Positions 45,131-54,181 are shown, numbered from the stretch's first letter. The stretch: 64,000 bases of DNA from Streptomyces sp. ISL-1 (GCF_018614585.1 NZ_JAGGOI010000031.1:186001-250000), one strand, 5' to 3'. Numbers and translations are program-made. The notes: generated from the sequence alone by a model not told the origin.

Positions 45131-45391
45131 TGATGCCGACTGTGCCCCGGCCCTGGCCGGACCTGGAGTTCGCAGGTCCGGCCGGGGGCTCCGGTGTCGA
45201 GGCCGCCCGGCAACTGATGGGACTTGATCAGCAGGTGATCGAAGCGGTGACGCGCAGGCTCCATCCGGAATCCGCCCGTCCCGTGACCCAGGGCCGGGAG
45301 ACCTTCACCACGCGGCCCACCGGTTATTCCCCGGCGCCGAGCACGGCGGCCGGCGGAACACCGGTCCGGTAGCGATCCGGTAAGCCGCACG

Positions 45392-45421
45392 ATGGCCCCG
45401 CCCGTAAGCGGGCGGGGCCAT
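45392..45421 (+). terminator. Strong hairpin downstream of the surface-protein gene
   Basis: A perfect 13-pair stem, ATGGCCCCGCCCG with its complement, and a TAAG loop. It lies 260 bases after the DUF1996 stop; a weak open frame (45127-45372) intervenes and is not called. Confidence 0.85.
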
Positions 45422-45509
45422 TCCTGCCGTCCTTCATCGCCACCTGACCCCGCGAGCAGCGGCCGCGCCGATTGCCGCAACGGCCGGCGCCCGGCCGCCC
45501 TTGCGAGCC

Positions 45510-45590
45510 CGGCTCCATCGTCAACACCAGTAGTACGGCAGGCGGTTACGCCACGGGTGCGTCGGTTCCGTACGTCGCGGCCAAGCAGAG
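45510..45590 (+). pseudogene. Fragment of a short-chain dehydrogenase
   Basis: The plus strand reads GSIVNTSSTAGGYATGASVPYVAAKQ, the serine strand and YxxxK helix of an SDR. No Rossmann start or C-terminal part is present in any frame, so it is a relic about 27 residues long. Confidence 0.5.
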
Positions 45591-45625
45591 CGGCAGAACC
45601 TTGCCCTGTGTCGAACCGGTCGGCC

Positions 45626-46237
45626 TCACAGAGCCGGGAACTTCGCGGGCACCCCGAGAGCGTCGGCCACCACACCCCAGATGGCACCCTTCGCCGCCTC
45701 CAGGCTGACCCGGGAGTCGGCCAGCATCAGGCGGATGCCGAAGCCGTCGCACAGGGCGAGCAGCAGCGTGGTCGTCGTATCGATGTCGCAGGGTGCGAAC
45801 TCTCCCGAGTCGATGCCCCGCTGCAGCGCCTCCGCGACCCAGGTGTGCAGCTGACCGTACAGATCGATGGCCAGGTGCTGCGCCGAATCGTCACGCAGGG
45901 CCCGAACCCACAGCTCCTGCCAGAGCCGCCAGTCCTGCCGCAGCTCCGGATCGGTGGGGAGCAGACTGTTGAGGATCCGCGCCAGAATGACAGAGGCCGG
46001 CACCGAGCCCGCGTCCCTGTCGAGCTCGGTCCCGGTCTGTGCGAAGGAGTACGTCATCGCCTCGGTGAAGAGTTTCTCGCGGGTCTCGAAGTGGTAGTGC
46101 AGCAGCGCCGTTGACACCCCCGCGTGCTTCGCCACCATCCACATCCGGATCTTCTCGAAGCCGACCTCGGCGATCACCTCGCACGCCGCGGCGAGAATCC
46201 GCTCACGCGTCTCACGCGTGCGTTCGGCCTTCGTCAC
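45626..46237 (-). CDS. TetR-family regulator (last gene of catabolic operon)
   Basis: 203 residues; the GTG at 46237 follows aggag at seven bases. The HTH is TRERILAAACEVIAEVGFEKIRMWMVAKHAGVSTALLHYHFETREKLFTEA. The C-terminal part resembles BetI-type ligand domains (WQELWVRALRD...LYGQLHTWVAEAL). It follows the hydroxyacyl-CoA dehydrogenase and is probably the repressor of the operators at 54012 and 54069, sensing an intermediate of the pathway. No such operator is near its own start. Confidence 0.87.
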   Translation of the reverse strand: MTKAERTRETRERILAAACEVIAEVGFEKIRMWMVAKHAGVSTALLHYHFETREKLFTEAMTYSFAQTGTELDRDAGSVPASVILARILNSLLPTDPELRQDWRLWQELWVRALRDDSAQHLAIDLYGQLHTWVAEALQRGIDSGEFAPCDIDTTTTLLLALCDGFGIRLMLADSRVSLEAAKGAIWGVVADALGVPAKFPAL

Positions 46238-46355
46238 GTTGGTACTCCCTGGGTCGGCTCGGCGGCGTCGTGGTCGGTGGGATACCGGGTCCCCCGCGTT
46301 CCATCTTCTCGTATCTCCCTCCGGTCTCTTCGGCCGCTCCGGCACGGTGCGGCGC

Positions 46356-47216
46356 TCACCGGTAGGTGTGAAAGCCGCGGTCCGACTTACGCCCGAGCAT
46401 GCCCGCGTCCACCATGCGGGCCAGCAGCGGCGGGGGCGCGTACAGCGGCTCGCGGAACTCCTCGTACATCGACTCAGCGATCGCCTGGGTGGTGTCCAGC
46501 CCGATCAGATCGATGAGCGCGAGCGGACCGAGCGGGTGGGCGCAGCCCAGGATCATGCCACGGTCGATGTCCTCGACGGACGCAGTGCCCGACTCGACCA
46601 TCCGGACCGCGGCCAGCAGGTAGGGGACGAGAAGGGCGTTCACGATGAAGCCGGCCCGGTCCCGGGCGCGTACCACCTGCTTGCCCAGAACCCCGGAGGC
46701 GAACTCCTTCGTCCGCCGTACCGTGCTCTCGTCGGTGAGCAGCGACGGGACCAACTCGACCAGGGGCAATACCGGGACGGGGTTGAAGAAGTGCAGACCG
46801 ATCACCTGCTGCGGGCGGGCGGTGGCCGCGGCGAGGCGGATGACGGGGATCGACGAGGTGTTGGTCGCCAGGATCGCGTCCCGCCGCTGCACGATCGCGT
46901 CGAGGCGCGCGAAGACGTCCACCTTGGCCGCTTCGTTCTCGGCGACGGCCTCCGCGACCAGGTCCCGGTCCGCCATCCGGTTCATGTCCGTGGTCGTCTC
47001 GATGCGGGCCAGCGCGGCGTCCCGGTCAGTGGGGGACAGCTTCCCGGCGGCGGTGGCGCGAGCGAGGGACCGGCTGATGCGCCGAAGCCCGGCTTCCGCG
47101 GCGGCGTGACTCGTCTCGAGGACCACGACGTCCCGTCCTGCCCGGGCGCACACTTCGGCGATACCCGACCCCATCAGGCCGCAGCCCACGACCCCGATCC
47201 GCTCGATGTCGTCCAT
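46356..47216 (-). CDS. 3-hydroxyacyl-CoA (3-hydroxybutyryl-CoA) dehydrogenase
   Basis: 286 residues, ATG after aggaggacca. The N-terminal GVVGCGLMGSGIAEV is the NAD-binding loop. Then come LVAEAVAENEAAK, ATNTSSIPV, HFFNPVPVLPLVELV (catalytic His/Glu region), and the C-terminal helical dimerisation domain ending GRKSDRGFHTYR. It oxidises a 3-hydroxyacyl-CoA with NAD. In the operon it would act after the acyl-CoA dehydrogenases; a hydratase is not seen in the window. Confidence 0.9.
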   Translation of the reverse strand: MDDIERIGVVGCGLMGSGIAEVCARAGRDVVVLETSHAAAEAGLRRISRSLARATAAGKLSPTDRDAALARIETTTDMNRMADRDLVAEAVAENEAAKVDVFARLDAIVQRRDAILATNTSSIPVIRLAAATARPQQVIGLHFFNPVPVLPLVELVPSLLTDESTVRRTKEFASGVLGKQVVRARDRAGFIVNALLVPYLLAAVRMVESGTASVEDIDRGMILGCAHPLGPLALIDLIGLDTTQAIAESMYEEFREPLYAPPPLLARMVDAGMLGRKSDRGFHTYR

Positions 47217-47288
47217 TGGTCCTCCTGTACAGCGTGTGAGGGGAGCGGGCCCCGCCGCGGCCGACGGCTGCGGCGGGGCCCGGCGGAC

Positions 47289-48461
47289 TCAGGCGGCGGA
47301 CGGCATCTGCAGAACACCCGTGCCCCGCTTGACCAGTTCACCCGCGATGATCAGGCGCTGGATTTCGGAGGTGCCTTCCCAGATGCGGTCGACGCGCAGT
47401 TCGCGGTAGAGGCGTTCGACCGGGTAGGAGCGGTCGTAGCCGCGGCCGCCGAAGATCTGGACGCAGCGGTCGATGACCCGGCCGGCCGCCTCGCTCGCGG
47501 AGAGTTTGGCGATGGCCGCCTTCGCGTGGAGCGTCTTGCGGTCGCAGGCGCCCTCGGTCACCTCCCAGGCGACCTGGTGGGTGTAGGCGCGGTTGACGGC
47601 GATGTCGACGGCGCTGTCGGCGAGCATGCCCTGGATGAGCTGGAAGTCGGCGATGGGGGAGCCGAACTGGCGGCGTTCGACGGCCCAGTCGCGGGCCAGT
47701 TCCAGGGCCCGTTCGGCCGCTCCGGTCGTCCGCGCCGCGATCATCAGCCGCTCCTCGGTGAACCAGGACCGGGTGATGTCGTACCCGTTCCCGATGCCGC
47801 CGAGCACCGCGTCGTCGCCGACATGGACGTCGGTGAACGTGAACTCGGGGTGCTCGTAGACGAAGGTGTGCATGAAGCGCGGCACCCGCGTCATCTCGAT
47901 GCCCGGCGTGTCCTTGTCGACGAGGAAGAGGGTGGGGGCATGCTCCTCACCGGCGGCTGCCAGCACGATCATGAAGTCGGCGTGGTCGCCGACGGTGACG
48001 AACCACTTCTCGCCGTTCAGCACCCAGCCGTTCGTGGTCCGCGTCGCTGTCGTCCTGATGTTCTGCGGGTCGGACCCGGCCTCGGGCTCGGTCACCGCGT
48101 AACAGTCGCGGCGCTGTCCCCGGACGACCGGGACGAGGTAGCGCTCGCGCTGCTCGGGCGTGCAGAAGCGCAGCGCGTTCGCCGGGCGCCACACCATGTC
48201 CCACAGGGCACCTGTCAGCCGGCCGAGTTCTTCCTGGACGACGGCCTGCTCCAGGATCGTCAGTCCGGCGCCGCCCCATTCCTCCGGCATGTTGACGGCC
48301 TGCAGCCCGCTGTCCAGTACGGCGTCGCGGATCTCGGCGTGGGCCTCGGGCGGCAGGCCGTTGTTCTCCTCGCAGTCGAGCTCGTACTTCATGATGAACT
48401 CGGTGAGCCCGCGCGCGGAGCTCCTGAGCTCCTCCTGACGGGCGGTGAGACGGAAGTCCAT
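47289..48461 (-). CDS. Acyl-CoA dehydrogenase A
   Basis: 390 residues, ATG after gaggaatgac. The family pattern is complete: YAVTEPEAGSDPQNIRTTA (FAD/substrate loop), WFVTVGDHADF, VPRFMHTFVYEHPEFTF, QFGSPIADFQLIQGMLAD, and IFGGRGYDRSYPVERLYRELRVDRIWEGTSEIQR. The catalytic Glu is at the EGTSE position. It reduces the alpha-beta bond of an acyl-CoA with FAD. It is a close paralog of the gene at 48497, with parts nearly identical at DNA level. Confidence 0.91.
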   Translation of the reverse strand: MDFRLTARQEELRSSARGLTEFIMKYELDCEENNGLPPEAHAEIRDAVLDSGLQAVNMPEEWGGAGLTILEQAVVQEELGRLTGALWDMVWRPANALRFCTPEQRERYLVPVVRGQRRDCYAVTEPEAGSDPQNIRTTATRTTNGWVLNGEKWFVTVGDHADFMIVLAAAGEEHAPTLFLVDKDTPGIEMTRVPRFMHTFVYEHPEFTFTDVHVGDDAVLGGIGNGYDITRSWFTEERLMIAARTTGAAERALELARDWAVERRQFGSPIADFQLIQGMLADSAVDIAVNRAYTHQVAWEVTEGACDRKTLHAKAAIAKLSASEAAGRVIDRCVQIFGGRGYDRSYPVERLYRELRVDRIWEGTSEIQRLIIAGELVKRGTGVLQMPSAA

Positions 48462-48496
48462 GTCATTCCTCGGGGTCGGGGCGGCTGGGCGTGGTG

Positions 48497-49669
48497 TCAG
48501 GAGGTGGGCAGTGCCAGTGCCCGGGTGCCGCGCTTGATCAGCTCGTTGGCGATGATCAGGCGCTGGATTTCGGAGGTGCCTTCCCAGATGCGGTCGACGC
48601 GCACTTCGCGGTAGAGGCGTTCGACCGGGTAGGAGCGGTCGTAGCCGCGGCCGCCGAAGATCTGGACGCAGCGGTCGATGACCCGGCCGGCCGCCTCGCT
48701 GGCCGCGAGCTTCGCCGTAGACGCCTTGGCGTGCAGCGCCTTGCGGTCGGTGTGCGGCTGATCGGCTTCCCAGGCGACTTGGTGGGTGTACGCGCGGTTG
48801 ACGGCGATGTCGACGGCGCAGTCGGCGAGCATGCCCTGGATGAGCTGGAAGTCGGCGATGGGGGAGCCGAACTGGCGGCGCTCCACGGCCCAGTCGCGGG
48901 CCAGTTCCAGGGCCCGTTCGGCGGCTCCGGTGGTGCGTGCCGCGATCATCAGCCGCTCGTCGGTGAACCATTCCTTTGTCAGCTCGTAGCCGTTGCCGAC
49001 ACCGCCGAGCACGTCCTCGTCGGGAACGAACACATCGGTGAACGTGAATTCGGGATGTCCGTTGACCGCGGAGTGCATGAATCGGGGCACGCGCGTCATC
49101 TCCACACCCGGCGCCTGCTTGTCCACGAAGAAGAGGGTGGCCGCCCGCTCAGGGCCCGCATCCGCCTGTACCAGCAGGAAGTCGGCGATGTCACCACAGG
49201 TCACGAACCACTTCTCGCCGTTCAGCAGCCAGCCGCCGTCCGTACGGGTCGCGGTGCTGGTGCCCGAGGAGGGGTCGGAGCCCGCGCCCGGTTCGGTCAC
49301 CGCGAACGCGTCGAAGCGCTCACCGCGGATGACGGGCAGCAGATACTTCTCGCGCTGCGCCTCGGTGCCGTATGCCAGCACGTTGGCGGGCCGCCACGGG
49401 ATGTCCCAGAGGCAGTTGGTGACCTTTCCGAACTCCTCCTCGACGATGACCTGGTCCAGCAGGGACAGTCCTGCGCCGCCCCACTCGGCCGGCATGTTGA
49501 TGGCGTACACGCCGGCGTCGATCGCGGCGCGGGTCAGCTCGTGGACGGTGTCGGCGGGAAGCGGGCCGCCCGCTTCCTCGGACTGGTTCTCGTACTGCAT
49601 GAGGAGCCGGGTGTATGCGGCGGCCCGGTTCTTGAGGGCGGCCTGCTCGGGTGTGTAGCGGAAGTCCAT
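48497..49669 (-). CDS. Acyl-CoA dehydrogenase B
   Basis: 390 residues, ATG after ggag. Same pattern as its neighbour: FAVTEPGAGSDPSSGTSTATR, WFVTCGDIADF, WAVERRQFGSPIADFQLIQGMLAD, and the EGTSEIQR end. The N-terminal halves differ at many positions while the C-terminal parts are almost identical. The pair could form a heterodimer or act on two chain lengths. Electron acceptor would be an ETF not encoded here, or the ferredoxin next door. Confidence 0.91.
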   Translation of the reverse strand: MDFRYTPEQAALKNRAAAYTRLLMQYENQSEEAGGPLPADTVHELTRAAIDAGVYAINMPAEWGGAGLSLLDQVIVEEEFGKVTNCLWDIPWRPANVLAYGTEAQREKYLLPVIRGERFDAFAVTEPGAGSDPSSGTSTATRTDGGWLLNGEKWFVTCGDIADFLLVQADAGPERAATLFFVDKQAPGVEMTRVPRFMHSAVNGHPEFTFTDVFVPDEDVLGGVGNGYELTKEWFTDERLMIAARTTGAAERALELARDWAVERRQFGSPIADFQLIQGMLADCAVDIAVNRAYTHQVAWEADQPHTDRKALHAKASTAKLAASEAAGRVIDRCVQIFGGRGYDRSYPVERLYREVRVDRIWEGTSEIQRLIIANELIKRGTRALALPTS

Positions 49670-49717
49670 CGTGTTCTCCGGGCCTTTCGGGTCGGTGACG
49701 GGGGAGTGGTGGCGTGA

Positions 49718-51775
49718 TCAGGCGAGTACGGCGCGGGAGTCCAGGGCCAGGACGCCGTCCGGACGGACCAGCAGCGGGTTGACCTCCAGTTCGGCGATCT
49801 CCGGATGGGCCGCGGCGACGGTGGTGATGCGCTCGATGACGTCTGCGGCGGCCGCCACGTCGACGGCCGGCTTCCCGCGCACACCCGCGAACAGAGCTGC
49901 GGACCGAAGGCCGCGCAGCAGCGCGGCGGCACGGCCGGCGGGCAGGGGTGCCAGCGCGAACGCGACATCGTGCAGGGCCTCGGTGAGGACGCCGCCCAGA
50001 CCGACCATGGCGACCGGACCGAACCTCGGGTCCCGGTTGACCCCCACGATCAGCTCGATCCCGTCGTCGAGATCCGCCATGGCCTCGACCGAGTAGGCGG
50101 GCGCGCCGAGCCTGGCGTGCATCTGCCGGTACGCCGCCAGGAGCGCCTGCCGGTCGGCGAGCCGAAGGGCGACTCCGCCCGCGTCGGACTTGTGCAGGAG
50201 ATGCAGCGCCTTGAGGACGTACGGTCCGGGGAACTCGTCGGCCGCGGCGAGCAGTTCGGCCTCACTGCTGACTTCGCGCGCCTGCGGGAACGGCACGCCC
50301 GCCGCGGTCAGCAGCCCCCGGACTCCGTGGTACCCGGCGTCGCCCAGCGGCGCGGCGGCCGGCGGCAGCGGGGCGACCCCGGGCGGCCCGGACGCGCCTG
50401 TCACCGTCGCGGCCAGAGCACGGGCGGCGTCCTCGGTCGCCGAGAACACCGGTATCCCTGCCGCGGCCAGCGCCCGGCAGCTCGGCGACTGCGGATACAT
50501 CGACTGCACGACCAGCGGCTTCGGTGTGGCCCGCCAGTGCGCGACGACTTCATGCGCCGCCTGCTCCTCGCCCTCGGCGAGCGTGGCCCCACCTCCGCCG
50601 AGACCGCCGCCGGCGGCCGCGTAGCCCCCGAAGTAGCCCGTCATCAGGACGGCGTCGACCTCGTCGGCGGCGAGTAGTCCGCCCATGGTCTCGGCGTACG
50701 AGCGGGGGTTCTGCTCGCCCATTCCGGCCAGGTCGACCGGATTGCCGACCGCGGACTGCTCCCACAGCTGGGCCCGTAGCCGACCCTGGGTCGTGGCACC
50801 GAGCTCGGGGACGTCGAGGCCCGCGGCTTCCGCCGCGTCGGCGGCGATCACACCGTGCCCGCCGCCGTCCGTGAAGACCGCGGTGCGCCGACCGCAGGCG
50901 CGCGATCCCGAGCTGCGTGCCGCCAGGACGACGGTCATCTCGCGTGGTGTGGCGACCAGTTCCACGCCTGCGTCCCGGCATGCGGCGGCCACGACATCGG
51001 AGGATGTGGTGAGTGCCCCGGTGTGGGACTGGGCGCTGCGGGCGGAGGCGGTGCCGCGGCCCGCGGTGAGCAGGACCACCGGTTTGCCCGCGACGGCGGC
51101 CGCCTGTGCGAAGGCACGGCCGTCGCCGAAGTCCTCGGCGTATACGGCGATGGCCGCGGTGCCCTCGTGCCGGGCGCAGTCCTGCACCAGGTCCACGAGC
51201 GTGACATCGGCCTGGTTGCCGAGCGAGACGAACCGGGAGAAGCCGAGGCCGTGGCGCTGCATGCGGAGCTGAAGTTCGAGGGCCAGATTGCCGCTCTGGC
51301 TCAGCAGAGCGACACCACCGGGCGTGAATGTGTCCGAGGCGAGATACAGCTCGGTCGTGTTGTCGGCGATACCGAGGCAGTTGGGGCCGACCAGCACCGC
51401 GCCCGCCTCCCGCACCCGTGCGGCGAGGGCCTGTTGCCGGGCCAGCCCGGCCGTACCGGTCTCGGCGAAGCCGGCGGTGATGCCGACGATCGCGCGTGCG
51501 CCGCAGGCCAGGGCTTCCTCGACGGCGGCCTCGAAGCCGGCGCCGGGTACGGAGACCACCACGAGCTCGACCGGCTCGCCGATCTCGGTGAGGCTGGTTG
51601 CGGCCCGGCGGCCGAGGACGGTCCCGCCGCGACGGTTCACCAGGTGCACGGGCCGGCGGCCGGGGGCGCGCAGCGCCTGGGCGGCCACCGCGTGACCGTA
51701 CTTCGCCGGGTCGTCGCTGGCTCCGACGACGGCGACGGACTTGGGATCGAAGAGCGGCGTCAGGTCACGTTCCAT
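49718..51775 (-). CDS. NDP-forming acyl-CoA synthetase (acetate-CoA ligase family)
   Basis: 685 residues from ATG 51775. The CoA-binding Rossmann domain is first (LFDPKSVAVVGASDDPAKYGH...VVSVPGAGFEAAVEEAL). Two succinyl-CoA-ligase-like domains follow (LLSQSGNLALEL; TDGGGHGVIAADAAEAAGL), then the ATP-grasp domain (LKALHLLHKSDAGGVALRL; IGELEVNPL-like end IAELEVNPLLVRPDGV). The active-site His is in SAQSHTG. It activates a carboxylic acid to its CoA ester with ADP formation, the entry step of the CoA part of the pathway. Confidence 0.89.
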   Translation of the reverse strand: MERDLTPLFDPKSVAVVGASDDPAKYGHAVAAQALRAPGRRPVHLVNRRGGTVLGRRAATSLTEIGEPVELVVVSVPGAGFEAAVEEALACGARAIVGITAGFAETGTAGLARQQALAARVREAGAVLVGPNCLGIADNTTELYLASDTFTPGGVALLSQSGNLALELQLRMQRHGLGFSRFVSLGNQADVTLVDLVQDCARHEGTAAIAVYAEDFGDGRAFAQAAAVAGKPVVLLTAGRGTASARSAQSHTGALTTSSDVVAAACRDAGVELVATPREMTVVLAARSSGSRACGRRTAVFTDGGGHGVIAADAAEAAGLDVPELGATTQGRLRAQLWEQSAVGNPVDLAGMGEQNPRSYAETMGGLLAADEVDAVLMTGYFGGYAAAGGGLGGGGATLAEGEEQAAHEVVAHWRATPKPLVVQSMYPQSPSCRALAAAGIPVFSATEDAARALAATVTGASGPPGVAPLPPAAAPLGDAGYHGVRGLLTAAGVPFPQAREVSSEAELLAAADEFPGPYVLKALHLLHKSDAGGVALRLADRQALLAAYRQMHARLGAPAYSVEAMADLDDGIELIVGVNRDPRFGPVAMVGLGGVLTEALHDVAFALAPLPAGRAAALLRGLRSAALFAGVRGKPAVDVAAAADVIERITTVAAAHPEIAELEVNPLLVRPDGVLALDSRAVLA

Positions 51776-51776
51776 G

Positions 51777-51968
51777 TCAATTCTCCAGCCGGAGGGCGGA
51801 GTTGGGGCAGCTCTCGACGCAGGCGCGGGCCGCGTCCTCCTCCTCGGGTGGCACGTCGACGGCGACCACCGACGCGTAGCCCCATTCGTCGAGTTCGAGC
51901 AGATCCGGGGCGTGCTCCTGGCAGAGGCCATAGCCCTGGCAGCGGGTGGAGTCCAGGAAGAGTTTCAC
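51777..51968 (-). CDS. Small ferredoxin, [3Fe-4S] type
   Basis: 63 residues from GTG 51968 (aaaggaaa upstream). The cysteine set is CQGYGLC (10 and 16) and CVESCP (50 and 54), the usual C-x5-C...C-P of P450- or oxygenase-linked ferredoxins. It ends two bases before the synthetase start. It can carry electrons from the NuoF-like reductase next to it to the Rieske oxygenase on the other side of the control region (inference). Confidence 0.88.
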   Translation of the reverse strand: MKLFLDSTRCQGYGLCQEHAPDLLELDEWGYASVVAVDVPPEEEDAARACVESCPNSALRLEN

Positions 51969-51979
51969 GGCGTTTCCTT

Positions 51980-53359
51980 TCAGCGGGGGCACAGGTGGGG
52001 GAAGGGCTCGGTGCCCGGGACGGCGTCCGCGACATGCGGTACGGGGACCACGAGCCGGTGGCCGCCACTGGGCGGACGCGAGGCGCAGACCGGGCACGGC
52101 GCGCCGAGATGGCTGCGGACGAGGGAGGGGAAGGCACGCAGGAGGCTGCCGGCCGTACCGGCGGCGGCGGCGTCGAGCAGGCCGCATGCGCCGCGTCTCG
52201 GCAGGGTTTTCGACCAGTGCTCCAGCCGTTCGGGGGCGTCGATGCCCGCCGTGCCGGCGGCCAGGGCCCGGAGCGTGTCGCGGATCGCGGCGGTGCCCGA
52301 GACGCAGACACCGCACTGCCGGGCGCTCTCCGCCGTCAGGTGGTCGACCGCGTCGTCGGCGGCGGCTACCGGGCACGCGGCCGGGGCGAGGAACCGGATC
52401 GCGCCGCAGCCCAGTGCCGTGCCCGCGTCGGCGAGCGCGGCGTGGTCGAGCGCCAGGGACGGCCAGCCGGGTCCGACGAGCCCGCCGAAGAGTCCGCCCA
52501 TGAGTGCTCCGGACGAATCGGCAGCGCCGAGTTCGGCGGCGAGAGTGCCCAGAGTCGTGCCGTAGGGGACCTCGGTGAGGAGCGCGGAGTCATCGCCGGG
52601 GAGGTCGGTGCCGCTGTCGCGGGACAGGGTGAGCAGGGTGGTGCGGGCGATGTCGTGACGCAGGTCGGGGCGTGCGGCGATGAGCGCGATCCGGGCGAGT
52701 GTCTCGACGTTGGAGACCAGGGTCGGCCGGTCGGCGACTCCGCGCTCGAACGGGCGGGGCGGCTTGGCGGTCGGCAGGGCGGGCCCGCCGTTGATCCGCC
52801 GGACGACCGCGGTCTCCTCGCCCGCCACATAGGTGTGACCGGTCTCGATCACCTCGATGGGCAGCGGCGTCGGGCGCTCGGCCAGGGCGCGCCGGACATG
52901 TCCGGCCGCGTAGGGGTCGGACAGGTAGACATAGCCGTGTGCGGCCCCGGTGATCGCGGCGGCGTGGGCGAGCCCGTCCAGGACGAGATGGGGCCGGGCC
53001 CTGAGCAGCCAGCGGTCCTTGACGGACCCCGGCTCGCCTTCCTCACCGTTGGCCACGACGACAGGCACGCCGTCGCCGTCCCGCACGGCTGCCAGCTTCA
53101 CGGCGGCGGGGAATCCTGCCCCGCCGCGGCCGAGCAGCCCGGCGTCGGCGATCCGCTCCAGCAGGTCTGCCGGAGCGCCGGTGTACCGGTATCCGCCGAC
53201 GTCTGCGTACGCCTCTGCGCTTTCGGTGACGTCGGGGGCCGGGCCGAGCAGGGTGCCGGGCCCGCCGGGTATCAGAGACCGGATTCGGGTGGCGGTCGTG
53301 GCCGTGTCTTCGATCATGCTCGTTGCCGTCCCGGTTCCCGGCCGTGCGCTCGCCGTCAT
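51980..53359 (-). CDS. NuoF-like NADH-binding flavoprotein
   Basis: 459 residues; the ATG overlaps the stop of the upstream gene. Complex I 51-kDa motifs are seen: GLLGRGGAGFPAAVKLAAV (FMN/NADH), VVANGEEGEPGSVKDRWLL, YIYLSDPYA-like strand YVYLSDPYAAG, and ETGHTYVAGEETAVVRRINGGPALP. The C-terminal iron-sulfur part is short (ARQCGVCVSGT...RRGACGLLDAAA). Outside complex I such proteins serve as NAD-dependent diaphorase subunits, here probably feeding the ferredoxin. Confidence 0.85.
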   Translation of the reverse strand: MTASARPGTGTATSMIEDTATTATRIRSLIPGGPGTLLGPAPDVTESAEAYADVGGYRYTGAPADLLERIADAGLLGRGGAGFPAAVKLAAVRDGDGVPVVVANGEEGEPGSVKDRWLLRARPHLVLDGLAHAAAITGAAHGYVYLSDPYAAGHVRRALAERPTPLPIEVIETGHTYVAGEETAVVRRINGGPALPTAKPPRPFERGVADRPTLVSNVETLARIALIAARPDLRHDIARTTLLTLSRDSGTDLPGDDSALLTEVPYGTTLGTLAAELGAADSSGALMGGLFGGLVGPGWPSLALDHAALADAGTALGCGAIRFLAPAACPVAAADDAVDHLTAESARQCGVCVSGTAAIRDTLRALAAGTAGIDAPERLEHWSKTLPRRGACGLLDAAAAGTAGSLLRAFPSLVRSHLGAPCPVCASRPPSGGHRLVVPVPHVADAVPGTEPFPHLCPR

Positions 53360-53796
53360 CCCCGGCCTCCATCCGTACGCGGCTCTCGTCCGCTCGCATG
53401 CGCATTCGTGTCGGTGCGTAGCGCCCGTACCGCTTGCTCCAGGGCTCTGCGGTCGGCCGCTGTCCGGTCGTAGCCGGAGCCCGGCAGGCCGATGAGCATC
53501 CGGTGGTGGTCGAGTACGACTTCTCCCGCGAGGAGCGCGGCCCCCCGGTCGCCCGGCAGGGAACCGTCGGCGACGGAGGTCACCAGCGAGGTGACCTCGG
53601 AGAGGTAGCGCAGCCAGCTGCGCCGGTTGCCGTGCAGGATCAGGCCCTTGACACGGAGTCGCTCGGCGGTGGCAGGTCCGGACGCGACCGTGTCCGTGTC
53701 CGGGGCACGGGTGCGCAGGGCAGCGACTGCAGAGGGCAGTTCCCGTTCCGGTTCGGGGGTGAGCCCGAGCCAGACGAAACTCCGACGACCGCTCAT
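53356..53796 (-). CDS. Unknown protein heading the leftward operon
   Basis: 146 residues from ATG 53796, five bases after ggagg; a longer frame starts at 53829. It is soluble, with SFVWLGLTPEPERELPSAVAAL, then WLRYLSEVTSLVTSVADG and GEVVLDHHRMLIGLPGSGYDRTAADRRALEQAV. No known domain is recognised. It overlaps the NuoF-like gene by four bases, so the two are probably made in a fixed ratio and may form a complex. Confidence 0.65.
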   Translation of the reverse strand: MSGRRSFVWLGLTPEPERELPSAVAALRTRAPDTDTVASGPATAERLRVKGLILHGNRRSWLRYLSEVTSLVTSVADGSLPGDRGAALLAGEVVLDHHRMLIGLPGSGYDRTAADRRALEQAVRALRTDTNAHASGREPRTDGGRG

Positions 53797-54011
53797 GCGT
53801 GCCTCCGGGAGAGGGGTGGGAGTCGTCACGGCGCAACCGGGCCGGCGGGGGCCGAGGTGCGGTGAGGGCGTGTCCGGCCTGCTGACGGGGACGGGGGCGC
53901 CGTGCGACGGGGATTCGGCGGTACGGGACCGGGCGGGGCCGCCCGGGAGCTGCAGACGTCGGGTCCGGGGCGGAAAGCCTCGGATCGCCGGGAGCAGCGA
54001 TGGCTACTACG

Positions 54012-54088
54012 CTAACTAATCAATTAGTCAGTCCACAAGACTTGACACTGCGGCAACCCGCCAGCAATCTGACTGACCAATTAGTCAG
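54012..54088. promoter_or_regulatory. Divergent promoter region with two TetR-type operators
   Basis: Operator 1 is CTAACTAATCAATTAGTCAG (54012-54031) and operator 2 is CTGACTGACCAATTAGTCAG (54069-54088). Both share the right arm AATTAGTCAG and have centres 57 bases apart. Toward the Rieske gene, TTGACA (54042-54047), 17 bases, CAATCT (54065-54070) forms a promoter that operator 2 overlaps at the start region. Operator 1 faces the leftward operon. A TetR dimer would close both. Confidence 0.75.
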
Positions 54089-54181
54089 TGCGATACGCGG
54101 CACCGGTGCACCAGGTCCCCGTACCGCTCTTGGGCCGCCTCAACACCGATCGCCGCCTGTGCGGCATTGAGGAGTCAGCCG

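Noticed and set aside
45127..45372. 81-residue open frame after the DUF1996 gene
   Set aside because: It overlaps the previous stop but has no ribosome binding site or recognisable motif. It may be coding, but support is too thin to list.
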